Positions 1 through 9,037 of a DNA stretch of 64,000 bases are shown in pieces. A model generated the notes under the pieces. The model was given only the letters and a program-made list of their open reading frames with translations. It did not search any database and was not told the DNA's origin. Within the stretch, counting starts at the first letter, position 1. Every line of letters begins with the position of its first letter. A program made the translations under genes and the position numbers. Source of the DNA: JAOAGA01 sp964540515 (GTDB taxonomy: Bacteria; CALINM01); contig CAZIMS010000004.1 of assembly GCA_964540515.1 (NCBI GenBank), forward strand, positions 107,121-171,120, read 5' to 3'.

Positions 1-513
1 CTTTAAAAGCTCAATCTTTCCATATCTCTCGCCAAGCCCTAAGTACTCCTTTGGTATAAAATTCATATTACTGTTGTCAAAACTTTCTTGAGATAAGAAA
101 TTAGACAAGCTCTCATCGAAATATACATTTATAGACTTTAAAAAAGAGAGCTCCTTCCCAAAAGACTTAATATATCTCTCAATATTGTCTCTCTCAATGG
201 CAAAGACTAAGGCAGATATATCCTTTTCTGTCTCTTCCAAGGAGATAAAATCCATCTGTAGGTTTTTTGATGGTTCTATAAACTTATCCTCCATCTCATA
301 GGTTAGTATATCTTTTGTTTTTTCTCTCTCTAATTTGGGGAGGTTGGCCTTTCTAATAAAGAAATCCTGTGCTGGTAGATATATATTAAGGCCCTTCTTT
401 TTATCAATCTTTGATAAGAGATCAATAAAGTCACCATCAAAGAAATATTCTTCTTTTGTAACATCATCAAAGATTTTAAAACCATTTTCTAACTTATAAA
501 TATCTATTGCCAT
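1..513 (-). CDS. gspL: Type II secretion protein GspL, N-terminal part (cut by window edge)
   Basis: An open frame reads from an ATG at 513 to the window edge without a stop (171 codons). A ribosome site, GAGGT, lies 6 bases before the ATG. The product begins MAIDIYKLENGF and later has NFIPKEYLGLGERYG, which resembles the junction after the actin-like cytoplasmic domain of GspL. GspL is the inner-membrane protein that anchors the GspE ATPase. The gene follows gspK by 33 bases, the usual place for gspL in a gspC-M operon. The membrane segment and periplasmic domain lie outside the window. The assignment rests on position and the weak family pattern, so it is likely rather than certain. Confidence 0.75.
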   Translation of the reverse strand, partial: MAIDIYKLENGFKIFDDVTKEEYFFDGDFIDLLSKIDKKKGLNIYLPAQDFFIRKANLPKLEREKTKDILTYEMEDKFIEPSKNLQMDFISLEETEKDISALVFAIERDNIERYIKSFGKELSFLKSINVYFDESLSNFLSQESFDNSNMNFIPKEYLGLGERYGKIELLK

Positions 514-546
514 TAATTTACCTCATTTAAGCTTTCATATTTCTAT

Positions 547-1407
547 TCAATACTCTTTCCAATATCTTGTATTTACTTGTCCATCAGAGAGGTCAAAAGC
601 AGCCTCTACATACTCCTGCAAATCATCTTTGCTTGCTGTTAGATTAATTAAAAAGCTTGTACTTTTTACCGTTATTATATCAGAAATATTAATACCAATT
701 ACGTTCATACCTGGTAAATTAACAAAATCACCTTTTGATTTAAAAGGAGACTCTTGCCTTTTTTCTATTATTTTATTAGCAAGCTCTTCAGAAATATCAT
801 TGTGAAGAGCCATAATAAGTTCCTTTTCTGCAGTGTTTACATTAATCATACCATTTCCTATAAAAGTGAGATAGGGCTTAATCTTTTCAAGGTCTTCGGT
901 ATTAAAAATATACCCTAATTCAGAGAGAGAAAAAAGAAAATAATTTTTACTATTTATCTCCCCATCGGATGTCCTTCTAACTTTATCAAAATCAATATAA
1001 TCAACAAGTTTATCGGCATAGGCCTCATCTAAATTTAATATTTTTAGAAGCCTTCTAAAGATCTGATAGTTTCTATTGTTTATATTGCCATTCTGAAAGA
1101 CAAGGGTATTCACATTAAATCTGCTATTACTATCTAAGATTATTGCTGATATGAGAATATCTTCTGCCCTATCTTGAATGGTTTGACTACTTTTGTCCGT
1201 ATAGTCAAGACTTTTTAGATACTCCTTTATTTGTTCCGTTGCGTAGGTATAGCCTGACTTTAAAATAACAGATAATGATTCAGCATTTTTATAGTTCTCC
1301 GTTACATTAACAAAAAGATAAACTCTCCGTATAAAATCAAAGGTAATACTAATAGTAATGGTGAATACGAGCAAAACTATAATTAAAACATTCCCTTTTT
1401 TATTCAT
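547..1407 (-). CDS. gspK: Type II secretion minor pseudopilin GspK
   Basis: The 286-residue product begins with a short basic leader ending in Gly (MNKKG) followed by NVLIIVLLVF, a prepilin-type hydrophobic helix. It lacks the Glu at mature position 5 that other pseudopilins carry, which is normal for GspK, the large pseudopilin at the tip of the pseudopilus. The later part contains helix-hairpin-helix-like text (GMINVNTAEKELIMALH and a second copy near residues 225-235, FVNLPGMNVIGI), typical of the GspK inserted domain. The ATG shares one base with the stop of gspJ, so the two are translationally coupled. It should form the tip complex with GspI and GspJ. Confidence 0.9.
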   Translation of the reverse strand: MNKKGNVLIIVLLVFTITISITFDFIRRVYLFVNVTENYKNAESLSVILKSGYTYATEQIKEYLKSLDYTDKSSQTIQDRAEDILISAIILDSNSRFNVNTLVFQNGNINNRNYQIFRRLLKILNLDEAYADKLVDYIDFDKVRRTSDGEINSKNYFLFSLSELGYIFNTEDLEKIKPYLTFIGNGMINVNTAEKELIMALHNDISEELANKIIEKRQESPFKSKGDFVNLPGMNVIGINISDIITVKSTSFLINLTASKDDLQEYVEAAFDLSDGQVNTRYWKEY

Positions 1408-1988
1408 TACCTTACCATTATCTTACAGATTTGAGACAACTCTTCTGTCTCTCCCTCGGCCCTTTTAAAAAATATACTAATTTTTATATGTTCTGGAGTT
1501 TTTCGAGTACTTTGGCTATCGAAGACATTTTTTTCTTCTCCATTTTCAAGATACAAGACTCTAAAACCAATGATATCTCTTAGTATTAGCACCTTTACAG
1601 GTCTTTCTTCTTTTAGTGGGTCATAAACCCTTTTATATAAATCAATCTTGCCGTTTTTTTCTTCGACAAAGTAACTTATCACCTTTATCCCATCCTTAAA
1701 GAAAGATGTAAAAGTAATCTTGCTTGCTGGTTTACCATAATAATCATTCTCTTCTATCTTAACTCCTGAATAGGCAAGCTTCTTATCATAATAAATACTT
1801 TCTATTTCTTTTCTCAGCATTATAAAAAGATTATAGACTCTCTCTTTGCTCTTCATCGAATCATAAACATAAAGGGCACCCTTTCTTACGGCAAAAAAGA
1901 CCGTATAAGATGAACCTATCACTATAATTGCAATTGTTACAGCAATTAAAACCTCAATTAAGGTAAAGGCTCTTTTATTTTTTAACAT
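1407..1988 (-). CDS. gspJ: Type II secretion minor pseudopilin GspJ
   Basis: The 193-residue product has a prepilin-type start, MLKNKRA then FTLIEVLIAV, with the conserved Glu at mature position 5. The residue before the predicted cut is Ala instead of the usual Gly, which may slow processing by the prepilin peptidase. The C-terminal domain is a beta-rich GspJ-like region. It overlaps gspI by 14 bases and gspK by one base. By family knowledge GspJ sits near the tip of the pseudopilus with GspI and GspK. Confidence 0.88.
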   Translation of the reverse strand: MLKNKRAFTLIEVLIAVTIAIIVIGSSYTVFFAVRKGALYVYDSMKSKERVYNLFIMLRKEIESIYYDKKLAYSGVKIEENDYYGKPASKITFTSFFKDGIKVISYFVEEKNGKIDLYKRVYDPLKEERPVKVLILRDIIGFRVLYLENGEEKNVFDSQSTRKTPEHIKISIFFKRAEGETEELSQICKIMVR

Positions 1989-2316
1989 AACTGAATAAGG
2001 TTACCTCGTTTTTCCCGTTAGATGCCCTTGATAGTACCTTTTTTAATCCAAAAATAAAATCTTCTTCAGATATAGAAAAGGACACGTTTTCTTTCTGACC
2101 TGTCTTTTCGGTCAATTTATTGTTTTCATATAGATAGAGATTTTCTTTAGCAATTAAGACAAGTTTAAGACTATCTTTTTTATCATTAAAAACACCCAAA
2201 TGATAAGAAAAACTTGTTAATACTGCCACAAGAGTGGTAGTAACGATAAAAAGAGCGATCATAACCTCAATCAATGTGAAACCAGTTTTTTTAATCATAG
2301 AAATCTTTTCTTTCAT
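1975..2316 (-). CDS. gspI: Type II secretion minor pseudopilin GspI
   Basis: The 113-residue product has the prepilin signature KKTG followed by FTLIEVMIALF, with Gly before the cut and Glu at position 5. Two starts are possible: ATG at 2316, with GGAG seven bases upstream, or ATG at 2298 (Met7), which would give the usual short leader MIKKTG. The first has the better ribosome site, so it is kept here. Overlaps with gspH (26 bases with this start) and gspJ (14 bases) indicate coupled translation. Size and order fit GspI, which nucleates the tip of the pseudopilus. Confidence 0.87.
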   Translation of the reverse strand: MKEKISMIKKTGFTLIEVMIALFIVTTTLVAVLTSFSYHLGVFNDKKDSLKLVLIAKENLYLYENNKLTEKTGQKENVSFSISEEDFIFGLKKVLSRASNGKNEVTLFSYVKK

Positions 2317-2752
2317 TAAAAAGCTCCACTTCTCCTGTGATATTATTTAGGAAAATTGTAAAGGTTTTTCCTGCCCTTGTTAGATAAAAAAGGAGAAAGT
2401 CCTCTGAAGGAAATGGTGGGAAAACTATTGTTACCTGCCCATCTTTAATATTGCCTCTTGTTGGTATAAAAACTTCCCAACTTTCCTCATCTTTCATTGT
2501 AACTTTTTTCTCACTTTTGGCTGATTTAAAAGAAAAAAATCTATCTTTAAAGTTAATAGTTAGATAAACCTCTTTTTTCGACGAGATAGCCTCTTCTCTA
2601 AGAGCCCTTAAATAAGACATTAGGGCTATTTCTTCTCTTTGCAAGTTATCCTTAAATAAGGAAGGGATTGTAAAGAATGAAACCACTGTTAGAATAAAGA
2701 TTACTACAAGAAGCTCAATTAGTGTAAAGGCTCTATATCTTATTGTACTCAC
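2291..2752 (-). CDS. gspH: Type II secretion minor pseudopilin GspH
   Basis: The 153-residue product starts MSTIRYRA and then FTLIELLVVIF, a class-III prepilin signal with Glu at mature position 5. As in GspJ here, Ala instead of Gly precedes the cut. The rest is a small beta-rich domain of GspH/FimT type. It lies between gspG, 8 bases upstream, and gspI, which it overlaps. GspH is expected just below the GspI-J-K tip in the pseudopilus. Confidence 0.87.
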   Translation of the reverse strand: MSTIRYRAFTLIELLVVIFILTVVSFFTIPSLFKDNLQREEIALMSYLRALREEAISSKKEVYLTINFKDRFFSFKSAKSEKKVTMKDEESWEVFIPTRGNIKDGQVTIVFPPFPSEDFLLFYLTRAGKTFTIFLNNITGEVELFNERKDFYD

Positions 2753-2760
2753 CCTACTAA

Positions 2761-3192
2761 CTAGTCAATCTCCCAGTTGTTTATATCAGCATCTTTACCT
2801 TCACCACCAACCTTGCCATCGGCACCGTAAGAAGAGAGGTCAAAATCTCCATGAGAACCAGGAGAAACATATATATAAGGGTTTCCCCAGGGATCTTTAG
2901 GAACACTTTTCTTTTCTAAATAACCTCCTTCTTTGTATTTTTCAGGGATAGGAGCAGAAGAAGGTTTTTTAACTAAGGCATCGAGTCCTTGTTCCGTAGT
3001 TGGATAAAAACCGTTGTCTAATTTATACAACTTTAAAGCAGTTTCTAAATTTTTAATCTGAATCTTTGCTTCTGCTATTTTTGCATCATCCGTTCTACCA
3101 ATTACCCTTGGCCCTACAAGGGCAGCAAGCAAAGCAAGTATAAAAACAACTACAAGTATCTCAATTAATGTAAAACCTCTTTTATCAACCAT
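2761..3192 (-). CDS. gspG: Type II secretion major pseudopilin GspG
   Basis: The 143-residue product is a textbook GspG. It has leader MVDKRG, then FTLIEILVVVF, then a long helix with GPRVIGRTDDAKIAEAK. The C-terminal region carries DPWGNPYIYVSPG and GDFDLSSYGADGK, the family loop that binds calcium. A ribosome site, GGAGGG, precedes the ATG. GspG polymerises into the periplasmic pseudopilus that pushes substrates through the GspD channel. Its place after gspF and before the minor pseudopilins is standard. Confidence 0.96.
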   Translation of the reverse strand: MVDKRGFTLIEILVVVFILALLAALVGPRVIGRTDDAKIAEAKIQIKNLETALKLYKLDNGFYPTTEQGLDALVKKPSSAPIPEKYKEGGYLEKKSVPKDPWGNPYIYVSPGSHGDFDLSSYGADGKVGGEGKDADINNWEID

Positions 3193-3205
3193 AAACCCTC
3201 CTGAT

Positions 3206-4369
3206 TTATCTGATAATCTGATTCATCTCAAAAATAGGCAATAAAATTGAGATCACCATAAGTCCTACTATCACCCCCATAAAAAGTATTATGGAGGGCT
3301 CTAAAAATTTTAAAAAATTATCTACTGACTTTTTAAAATCACTATCAGCCATATGGGCTAACTTAAGGAATGCATCAGAAAGAGAACCTGTCTTTTCACC
3401 TGTTTGTATTATCTGTAAGTAAGTGGGAGGTAAAAAATCTATTACGTCCGATAATCTCATCCCTTCTTTAATCTCTTCCTTTATCTTTTCAATCCTTTCG
3501 CTTATATAAAAATTGCCTGTCACATCTTTACTAAAGTTTAGGGCAGATATAATAGGCACACCTCCCTTTAAAAGTAGCCCCAAAATTCTACTAAACCTTG
3601 ATATATAGAGATCCTTAATAGCCTTTATAGATGAAAAATATAAAAATTTGTGAAAAACAATGATCTTCTTTTTAAGATAGGCCCTAATAACAAAAAATAT
3701 GATAAGCAAGGAAATAGATATAAGGTGCCAAAAGTTATGAAGAATATGACTTATAGATATAAAGACCTTTGTGATTAAAGGTAGTGGTATCTTTTGTTCT
3801 ATAAAGATTGAAGATATCTTAGGAAATACAAAGGTAAAAATAAAAACTAATAAAATAATTGCTACACCAATCATAAAGAGTGGGTAAATTAATGCTGATT
3901 TTACTTTATCTTTGACTTCTTTCTCCTTCTCAAGAAAGGATGATAAGTCTGAAAGAACTTTATCAAGCGTTCCTGACTCCTCTCCAGCCCTTACCATTGA
4001 ACAGAGATAGGGGGGAAAGAAGTCTTGTCTTTGCTCCATTGCGGAAGAAAGGCTCATACCTTTAATTAGATTATTATAAATGTCTTCAAGTATTAGCTTA
4101 ATCTTTCCATCTGACTCAAGGGATAAAGACTTTACAGCCTCAGGAACTAAAACACCTGCTGAGATCATAGATGACAGATTAAAAAATATATCTGAAATTC
4201 CTATGCCTTTCTCTAATTTAAATCCCTTTCTTGTAGATAAGTAGATCTCCTTTAGGAATATTCCTCTTTCTTTTAAAGTGGAGATAGCCTCCTCTTGAGA
4301 AGGAGAGAAGATCTCTCCCTTGACTTCCTTACCATCATTACTGTAGGCAATATATTTAAAGTTAGGCAT
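3206..4369 (-). CDS. gspF: Type II secretion inner-membrane platform protein GspF
   Basis: The 387-residue protein has two repeated cytoplasmic GspF domains (about residues 55-180 and 260-380) and three hydrophobic membrane segments near 160-185, 210-230 and 360-382. The motif MVRAGEESGTLDKVL and its repeat IIQTGEKTGSLSDAF are the family signature. GspF links the GspE ATPase to the growing pseudopilus in the inner membrane. It lies 35 bases after gspE and 13 before gspG. Confidence 0.95.
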   Translation of the reverse strand: MPNFKYIAYSNDGKEVKGEIFSPSQEEAISTLKERGIFLKEIYLSTRKGFKLEKGIGISDIFFNLSSMISAGVLVPEAVKSLSLESDGKIKLILEDIYNNLIKGMSLSSAMEQRQDFFPPYLCSMVRAGEESGTLDKVLSDLSSFLEKEKEVKDKVKSALIYPLFMIGVAIILLVFIFTFVFPKISSIFIEQKIPLPLITKVFISISHILHNFWHLISISLLIIFFVIRAYLKKKIIVFHKFLYFSSIKAIKDLYISRFSRILGLLLKGGVPIISALNFSKDVTGNFYISERIEKIKEEIKEGMRLSDVIDFLPPTYLQIIQTGEKTGSLSDAFLKLAHMADSDFKKSVDNFLKFLEPSIILFMGVIVGLMVISILLPIFEMNQIIR

Positions 4370-4404
4370 AAATAGTTATTAAGTTTTCCCAGTTTCTAAG
4401 AAAG

Positions 4405-5916
4405 TTATATTTCACCGATATTCGTAACCCTTAAAACTTCCTCAACAGTAGTAATGCCATCTCTTACCTTCTGAAGACCATCACTAAAAAGGGTTGTCAT
4501 ACCCTTTCTTATGGCAATATTTTTAATAGTTCTTGCATCGCTTTTTAACATTATTTGTTCCTTAATCTCTTCATCTATAACTAAAAGCTCATAAATTCCT
4601 GTTCTACCTAAATAACCTTTACCGTTACATTCTTTACAACCCTCTCCCTTGTAGACTACCTCAAGATTAGCAAGTTCTGGGATAATCCTTTTAAATTCAT
4701 CAGTTAATGGTACTGTCTTTATACAATAGGGGCAGAGCTTTCTTAAAAGCCTCTGGGCTAACACTCCCGTAAGAGAAGAGGCCACTAAAAAGGGCTCTAT
4801 CTCCATATCTACCAACCTTGTTACAGCGCTAGCCGAATCATTAGTATGTAAGGTTGATAAAACAAGATGTCCTGTTAGGGATGCCTGAACGGCTATCTCT
4901 GCTGTTTCTCTATCCCTTATCTCTCCAATCATTACTATGTCTGGGTCCTGTCTTAGTATAGATCTCAGCCCTGCTGCAAAAGTTAGATTAATCTTTGGAT
5001 TCACCTGAATCTGGGCGATCCCTTTAATCTGATACTCAACAGGATCTTCTATGGTAATGATATTTTTCTCTTCGGAATAAATTTTTAGAAGGCTTGCATA
5101 GAGAGTAGTAGTTTTACCTGAACCAGTAGGACCTGTAACAAGAACAATACCGTTAGAACGAGTGATGAGCTTCTCAAAATCATATAGTTTATCTCTTTCT
5201 AAACCTAACTCGTTTAGACTCATTACCCCTTTCATCCTGTCAAGAATTCTTAAGACAGCTCTTTCACCAAAAAAAGTGGGTATTATTGATACTCTAATAT
5301 CAATATCTTTTCCTCCAACAATAAGCCTTATCCTACCATCTTGAGGTAACCTTTTTTCTGCAATATCTAAGTTAGCTATTACCTTGATCCTCGAAATTAA
5401 AGACTCGTGAATTATCTTTGGTGGCTGTAAAACCTTCCTTAAGATACCATCAACTCTAAAACGTACCTCTAACTCTTTCTCATAAGGTTCTATATGAATG
5501 TCCGATGCCCTTTCTTTAACAGCTTCAAGAAATAATGCATTAAGAAGCTTTATTATAGGTGCATCATCTTTAAGTTCGAGAAGGTCTTTGGGTAGCTCTC
5601 CATACTGCTTTAGACCAGAAAATCCCTCTTCCTCAATCTCTCCCATTATAGTCTTTGCCGAAGAGACAAGACTATATGCCTCGTTTAATAATGTCAAAAT
5701 CTCGGACTCATCTTTTCTTGTATACTCAAAAGTTAGATTCAGCCTTTTAGAAAAATCTCTTAAAGCAAAAATGCCATTATCATCAGCTATAAGTGCCCAA
5801 ACCTTATCTTCATCTCTCTTGTAGATAAGCATTTTATTATTTTTTTGATACTTATAGGGTATCTCTCTTAGTAAGTTTAAGTCTATATCAGAAATTTCCA
5901 GCTTTTTATCTTCCAT
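4405..5916 (-). CDS. gspE: Type II secretion assembly ATPase GspE
   Basis: The 503-residue protein has an N-terminal GspE/PilB-type domain (about 1-100) and a secretion ATPase core. Walker A is GPTGSGKT at 262-269, the Asp box is IITIEDPVEYQ, and Walker B is DPDIVMIGEIRD near 324-335. A zinc-binding C4 site (CPYC at 395-398 and CKEC at 427-430) is intact, as in functional GspE. It is a hexameric cytoplasmic motor that drives pseudopilus growth via GspF and GspL. It lies 37 bases after gspD. Confidence 0.97.
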   Translation of the reverse strand: MEDKKLEISDIDLNLLREIPYKYQKNNKMLIYKRDEDKVWALIADDNGIFALRDFSKRLNLTFEYTRKDESEILTLLNEAYSLVSSAKTIMGEIEEEGFSGLKQYGELPKDLLELKDDAPIIKLLNALFLEAVKERASDIHIEPYEKELEVRFRVDGILRKVLQPPKIIHESLISRIKVIANLDIAEKRLPQDGRIRLIVGGKDIDIRVSIIPTFFGERAVLRILDRMKGVMSLNELGLERDKLYDFEKLITRSNGIVLVTGPTGSGKTTTLYASLLKIYSEEKNIITIEDPVEYQIKGIAQIQVNPKINLTFAAGLRSILRQDPDIVMIGEIRDRETAEIAVQASLTGHLVLSTLHTNDSASAVTRLVDMEIEPFLVASSLTGVLAQRLLRKLCPYCIKTVPLTDEFKRIIPELANLEVVYKGEGCKECNGKGYLGRTGIYELLVIDEEIKEQIMLKSDARTIKNIAIRKGMTTLFSDGLQKVRDGITTVEEVLRVTNIGEI

Positions 5917-5953
5917 ATATCTCCTAATTCTTAAAGCAATAAGAAAACATCCT

Positions 5954-8017
5954 TCATTCTGCCTTTCTAATTTTTAGATTTGGCTCAATATACTCAATAA
6001 TCCCCTTTTTCATAAAAATATCTTTAATCTCCTGAAAACCTCTGTCTGGTGGTATCTCTATGAGGTACATTCTTTCCATAAGAACCTTTTTTACAGACAT
6101 CTTGTTTTCTTTAAGAGAAGTTTCGAAAACCTCAAAAGAGACCCCCTCTTTAAGCTTTACTATAGCCTCATTGAAGGTCTCCTCTCCCATTTTATTTGAA
6201 TAATCAGTAATTTTTCTTTCCGTTAACATTGCAAGTTCTGATGAGTCTCTAATTATGTGAGGTGTTAAAAAGACAAGAAGATTAGTTTTTTTTGTCTCAT
6301 AGGATTTATATCTAAAAAGAAATCCTATTAGAGGGATATCTCCTAAAAAAGGAACCTTGGTTATTATCTCCTCTGTCTTTTCTTGCATTAATCCGCTAAT
6401 GACTACCGTTTGTTTATCTTTAACAACGACGGAAGTTTTTGTTGACCTCTTTGTCGTTGAGGGTCCTAATGTCAATAGCTCGTCCTTAGTTACCTGCTTT
6501 AGAGAAGAGATCTCCTGATAAATATCTAATTTAACATACTCCCCTTCTGTTATTTGGGGAGTTATCTTAAGATTTATACCCACATCTTTCCTCTCTATAA
6601 CATTAAAATAAGACTGCAAACTCGAAGTACCTGTAGTCTGTTCTCTTTTCGATATAAAAGGCACGTTCTCACCTACTACAATTTCTGCTTCTTTATTGTC
6701 AGAAGTAAGTATCTGAGGTGTTGATAATACGTTAATAGCATCTTTAAACTCATTAAGACTAAAAAGCGCTGAAAAACCAGGAATTGTAAGTTTTCCAGTA
6801 CCTGCTGGGTTAGGTATATCAAAAAAATTACCGATACCGCCTATAGAAAATCCAGACAAACCGTTTATTACCGATAGCATGGTACTACTGTCAACAGTGC
6901 CAAAACCAGTTATTGCTACAGGCTCATTATTACGTCTAACTACAGTCCTCCACTTTGAGCCTAACTCTTTCAATTTATCAATAGAAGCCTCTACAATCAT
7001 TGCTTCTACAAAGACCTGCTTTCTTCTCTTATCTAAATTCTTTATAATACTCTCAATCTGAGGATATATATTAGGTGGACAGCTAATTATTAGAGAGTTT
7101 GTAGATTTATCAGGGGTTATACTAATCTTTGATTTTTCTTGAGGCTGTTTTCCAGCTTTAATCTCCTCCAAACTCTTAACCGTCGATTCCATAACCTTTG
7201 AGAGTTCTGTGGCATCGGCATTTTCAAGGAAGTAAACGTAGATATTACCTTTTGTCTCCTTAGCAGGAACATCAATAAGTTCTAAGACATTTTTCACATA
7301 ATTTTTTCCGTATGAAGAGCCAATAACAACTAAAGCATTAAGCCTACTATCTGAGAAAACCTGAACATCTTCTTTTAAATCAGGTTTACTTTTCTTCAAT
7401 ACTGTGTCATTCAAAAATTTTGCAACATCATCTGAAAAGGCGTTTTTTAAATATATAATCTCTGGTGTCTCCTTTAAAGCTGGTTTATCAATAAAACTTA
7501 ATATATGCTCAAGTCTCTTAATATTTGTAGCACTCTCAACTATAAGTAAATACTCACCAGCCCCAAAAATGGAGATATGGCCATCTTTTGAGATAAGGGG
7601 CTGTAAAAACTTGACAATAACCTCTGGATTAGCATATACAACTGGTATTAATTTTGTGACATAGCTCTCGTTTATCTTATCAGAATCAGGGGAGAGAGAC
7701 CTAGCATCTCTTGAAGGAACAATCTTAAGAAGATTACCTGCGGAGGGAACAACGGTATAGCCTTTTAAGTTTAAAACTGCTGTAAAGAGACTATATGCCT
7801 CATCGGCAGAAATTTTAGAGGGGGCAATAATTGTTACCTTTCCCCTAACGTTTTCATCGTATATAAAGTTTTTTCCTGTCACATCGCTAATAAATTTGAC
7901 AACATTTGTAATCTCAACATCCTGTAGATTAACAGTTATGAGCTTTTTTTTCTGATCTGCCAATAGAAGGCTATTTAAGATAATTAATATGAAAATTATA
8001 AAAAATAATTTTTTCAC
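5954..8017 (-). CDS. gspD: Type II secretion outer-membrane secretin GspD with unusual C-terminal domain
   Basis: The 687-residue protein has a signal peptide (to about residue 20), an N0 domain (LITVNLQDVEITNVVKF), N1-N3 repeats, and the secretin domain ending in LVFLTPHIIR near residue 590. It forms the outer-membrane exit channel. The last 72 residues (from about 616, bases 5957-6172) are not the usual pilotin-binding S tail. They read AIVKLKEGVSF, later MYLIEIPP, and end GIIEYIEPNLKI, a pattern like subtilase-type propeptides. The gene is preceded by gspC at 50 bases. Function as a secretin is sure; the role of the tail is unknown. Confidence 0.95.
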   Translation of the reverse strand: MKKLFFIIFILIILNSLLLADQKKKLITVNLQDVEITNVVKFISDVTGKNFIYDENVRGKVTIIAPSKISADEAYSLFTAVLNLKGYTVVPSAGNLLKIVPSRDARSLSPDSDKINESYVTKLIPVVYANPEVIVKFLQPLISKDGHISIFGAGEYLLIVESATNIKRLEHILSFIDKPALKETPEIIYLKNAFSDDVAKFLNDTVLKKSKPDLKEDVQVFSDSRLNALVVIGSSYGKNYVKNVLELIDVPAKETKGNIYVYFLENADATELSKVMESTVKSLEEIKAGKQPQEKSKISITPDKSTNSLIISCPPNIYPQIESIIKNLDKRRKQVFVEAMIVEASIDKLKELGSKWRTVVRRNNEPVAITGFGTVDSSTMLSVINGLSGFSIGGIGNFFDIPNPAGTGKLTIPGFSALFSLNEFKDAINVLSTPQILTSDNKEAEIVVGENVPFISKREQTTGTSSLQSYFNVIERKDVGINLKITPQITEGEYVKLDIYQEISSLKQVTKDELLTLGPSTTKRSTKTSVVVKDKQTVVISGLMQEKTEEIITKVPFLGDIPLIGFLFRYKSYETKKTNLLVFLTPHIIRDSSELAMLTERKITDYSNKMGEETFNEAIVKLKEGVSFEVFETSLKENKMSVKKVLMERMYLIEIPPDRGFQEIKDIFMKKGIIEYIEPNLKIRKAE

Positions 8018-8067
8018 CGATCCTCCAAATTCCTAAATTTTGGTCATAGACCATAATCTGAGATTCG

Positions 8068-8928
8068 CTAATCAATATAGTAGACTAAACTTTTTCTGTT
8101 ACCCTCTCTTAAGATGTCAAGCTCCACCTTATCAAGCTCTTTAAGGAGATTAAATATTTTTATACCATCGTTAGGAGATGTAAGCTCAATACCGTTTGCC
8201 CTTAAAATTATATCTCCGTTTCTCAAACCTATACTTTCATAAAAACCATTAGGTCTGACCTCTCTCACAACAAATCCCTGTTGTTTTCCATCTACAAGGT
8301 TTGGTAATAGTCTTGCATCGGTAAGTATCTCTCTCGGTTCCTCAAGAAACTTTCTTATCTGCTCTCTACTAAAGTTCATCCCCTGTCCTGCTGCTGTTTT
8401 TATTGGTGACCCTCCAAAAGAAGGCTGCTGTATAGGTTGATTTTTTTTATCTTCTAAGGCTACTCCTTCTAAAAAGATTTTGAAACCACTGTTCCCTTGA
8501 GATACATAAACATGGTCTTTAGTTACAACCTTAAGCTTTCCTGCGCCAAAGACATCATCATCCATCTTAAAAAGCATCTGCTTGCCCTCTTTATTTTCAA
8601 TAAAGGCATAGCCAGGAAATAATGTTATTACCCCTTTTAGCTTAAAACCAGAGGTATCTATTGTGGCAGTTTGTTCCATTTTCCTTTCAATAATAGAGAA
8701 ACTTACCCCTTTAATGGAAAAGATATTTTTATCAACCACAAGGGCATAATCCTGAATAGTTTTTGAGGTATTACTCTTGGCGACTTCTTTTTTTTGTTCC
8801 TTTGAAAGAGTTTCTTTTACTGTTGTTAATTTAATAATATTGCCCAAATAATATGACAACAACAAAATAGCTAAGCCCCAACCTAAAAAATCTATTAGTT
8901 TTGATTTATTTATCTTTATCATATCCAT
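8068..8928 (-). CDS. gspC: Type II secretion protein GspC with PDZ domain
   Basis: The 286-residue product has a short cytoplasmic N-terminus, one membrane helix (about 14-31), a periplasmic HR-like region (DYALVVDKNIFS then FKLKGVITLFPGYAFIE), and a C-terminal PDZ domain (about 195-286, GDIILRANGIEL). GspC links the inner-membrane platform to the N domains of GspD. It is the first gene of the operon. ATGs at 8928 and 8922 are both possible and neither has a good ribosome site. The upstream 109 bases hold a TATAAT-like box near 8945-8950 but no convincing -35. Confidence 0.9.
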   Translation of the reverse strand: MDMIKINKSKLIDFLGWGLAILLLSYYLGNIIKLTTVKETLSKEQKKEVAKSNTSKTIQDYALVVDKNIFSIKGVSFSIIERKMEQTATIDTSGFKLKGVITLFPGYAFIENKEGKQMLFKMDDDVFGAGKLKVVTKDHVYVSQGNSGFKIFLEGVALEDKKNQPIQQPSFGGSPIKTAAGQGMNFSREQIRKFLEEPREILTDARLLPNLVDGKQQGFVVREVRPNGFYESIGLRNGDIILRANGIELTSPNDGIKIFNLLKELDKVELDILREGNRKSLVYYID

Positions 8929-9037
8929 AGAGCTACTAAAAAGAATATTATAAACACTATAACAAGCTTTGTATATGCAAGGAAGTAAAAAATTAGTTTT
9001 AGAGCATAGCTATTTATAAAAAAATGTTTAAAAATAA

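Noticed and set aside
547..1407. Missing Glu at position 5 of GspK
   Set aside because: This is normal for GspK in type II secretion systems.
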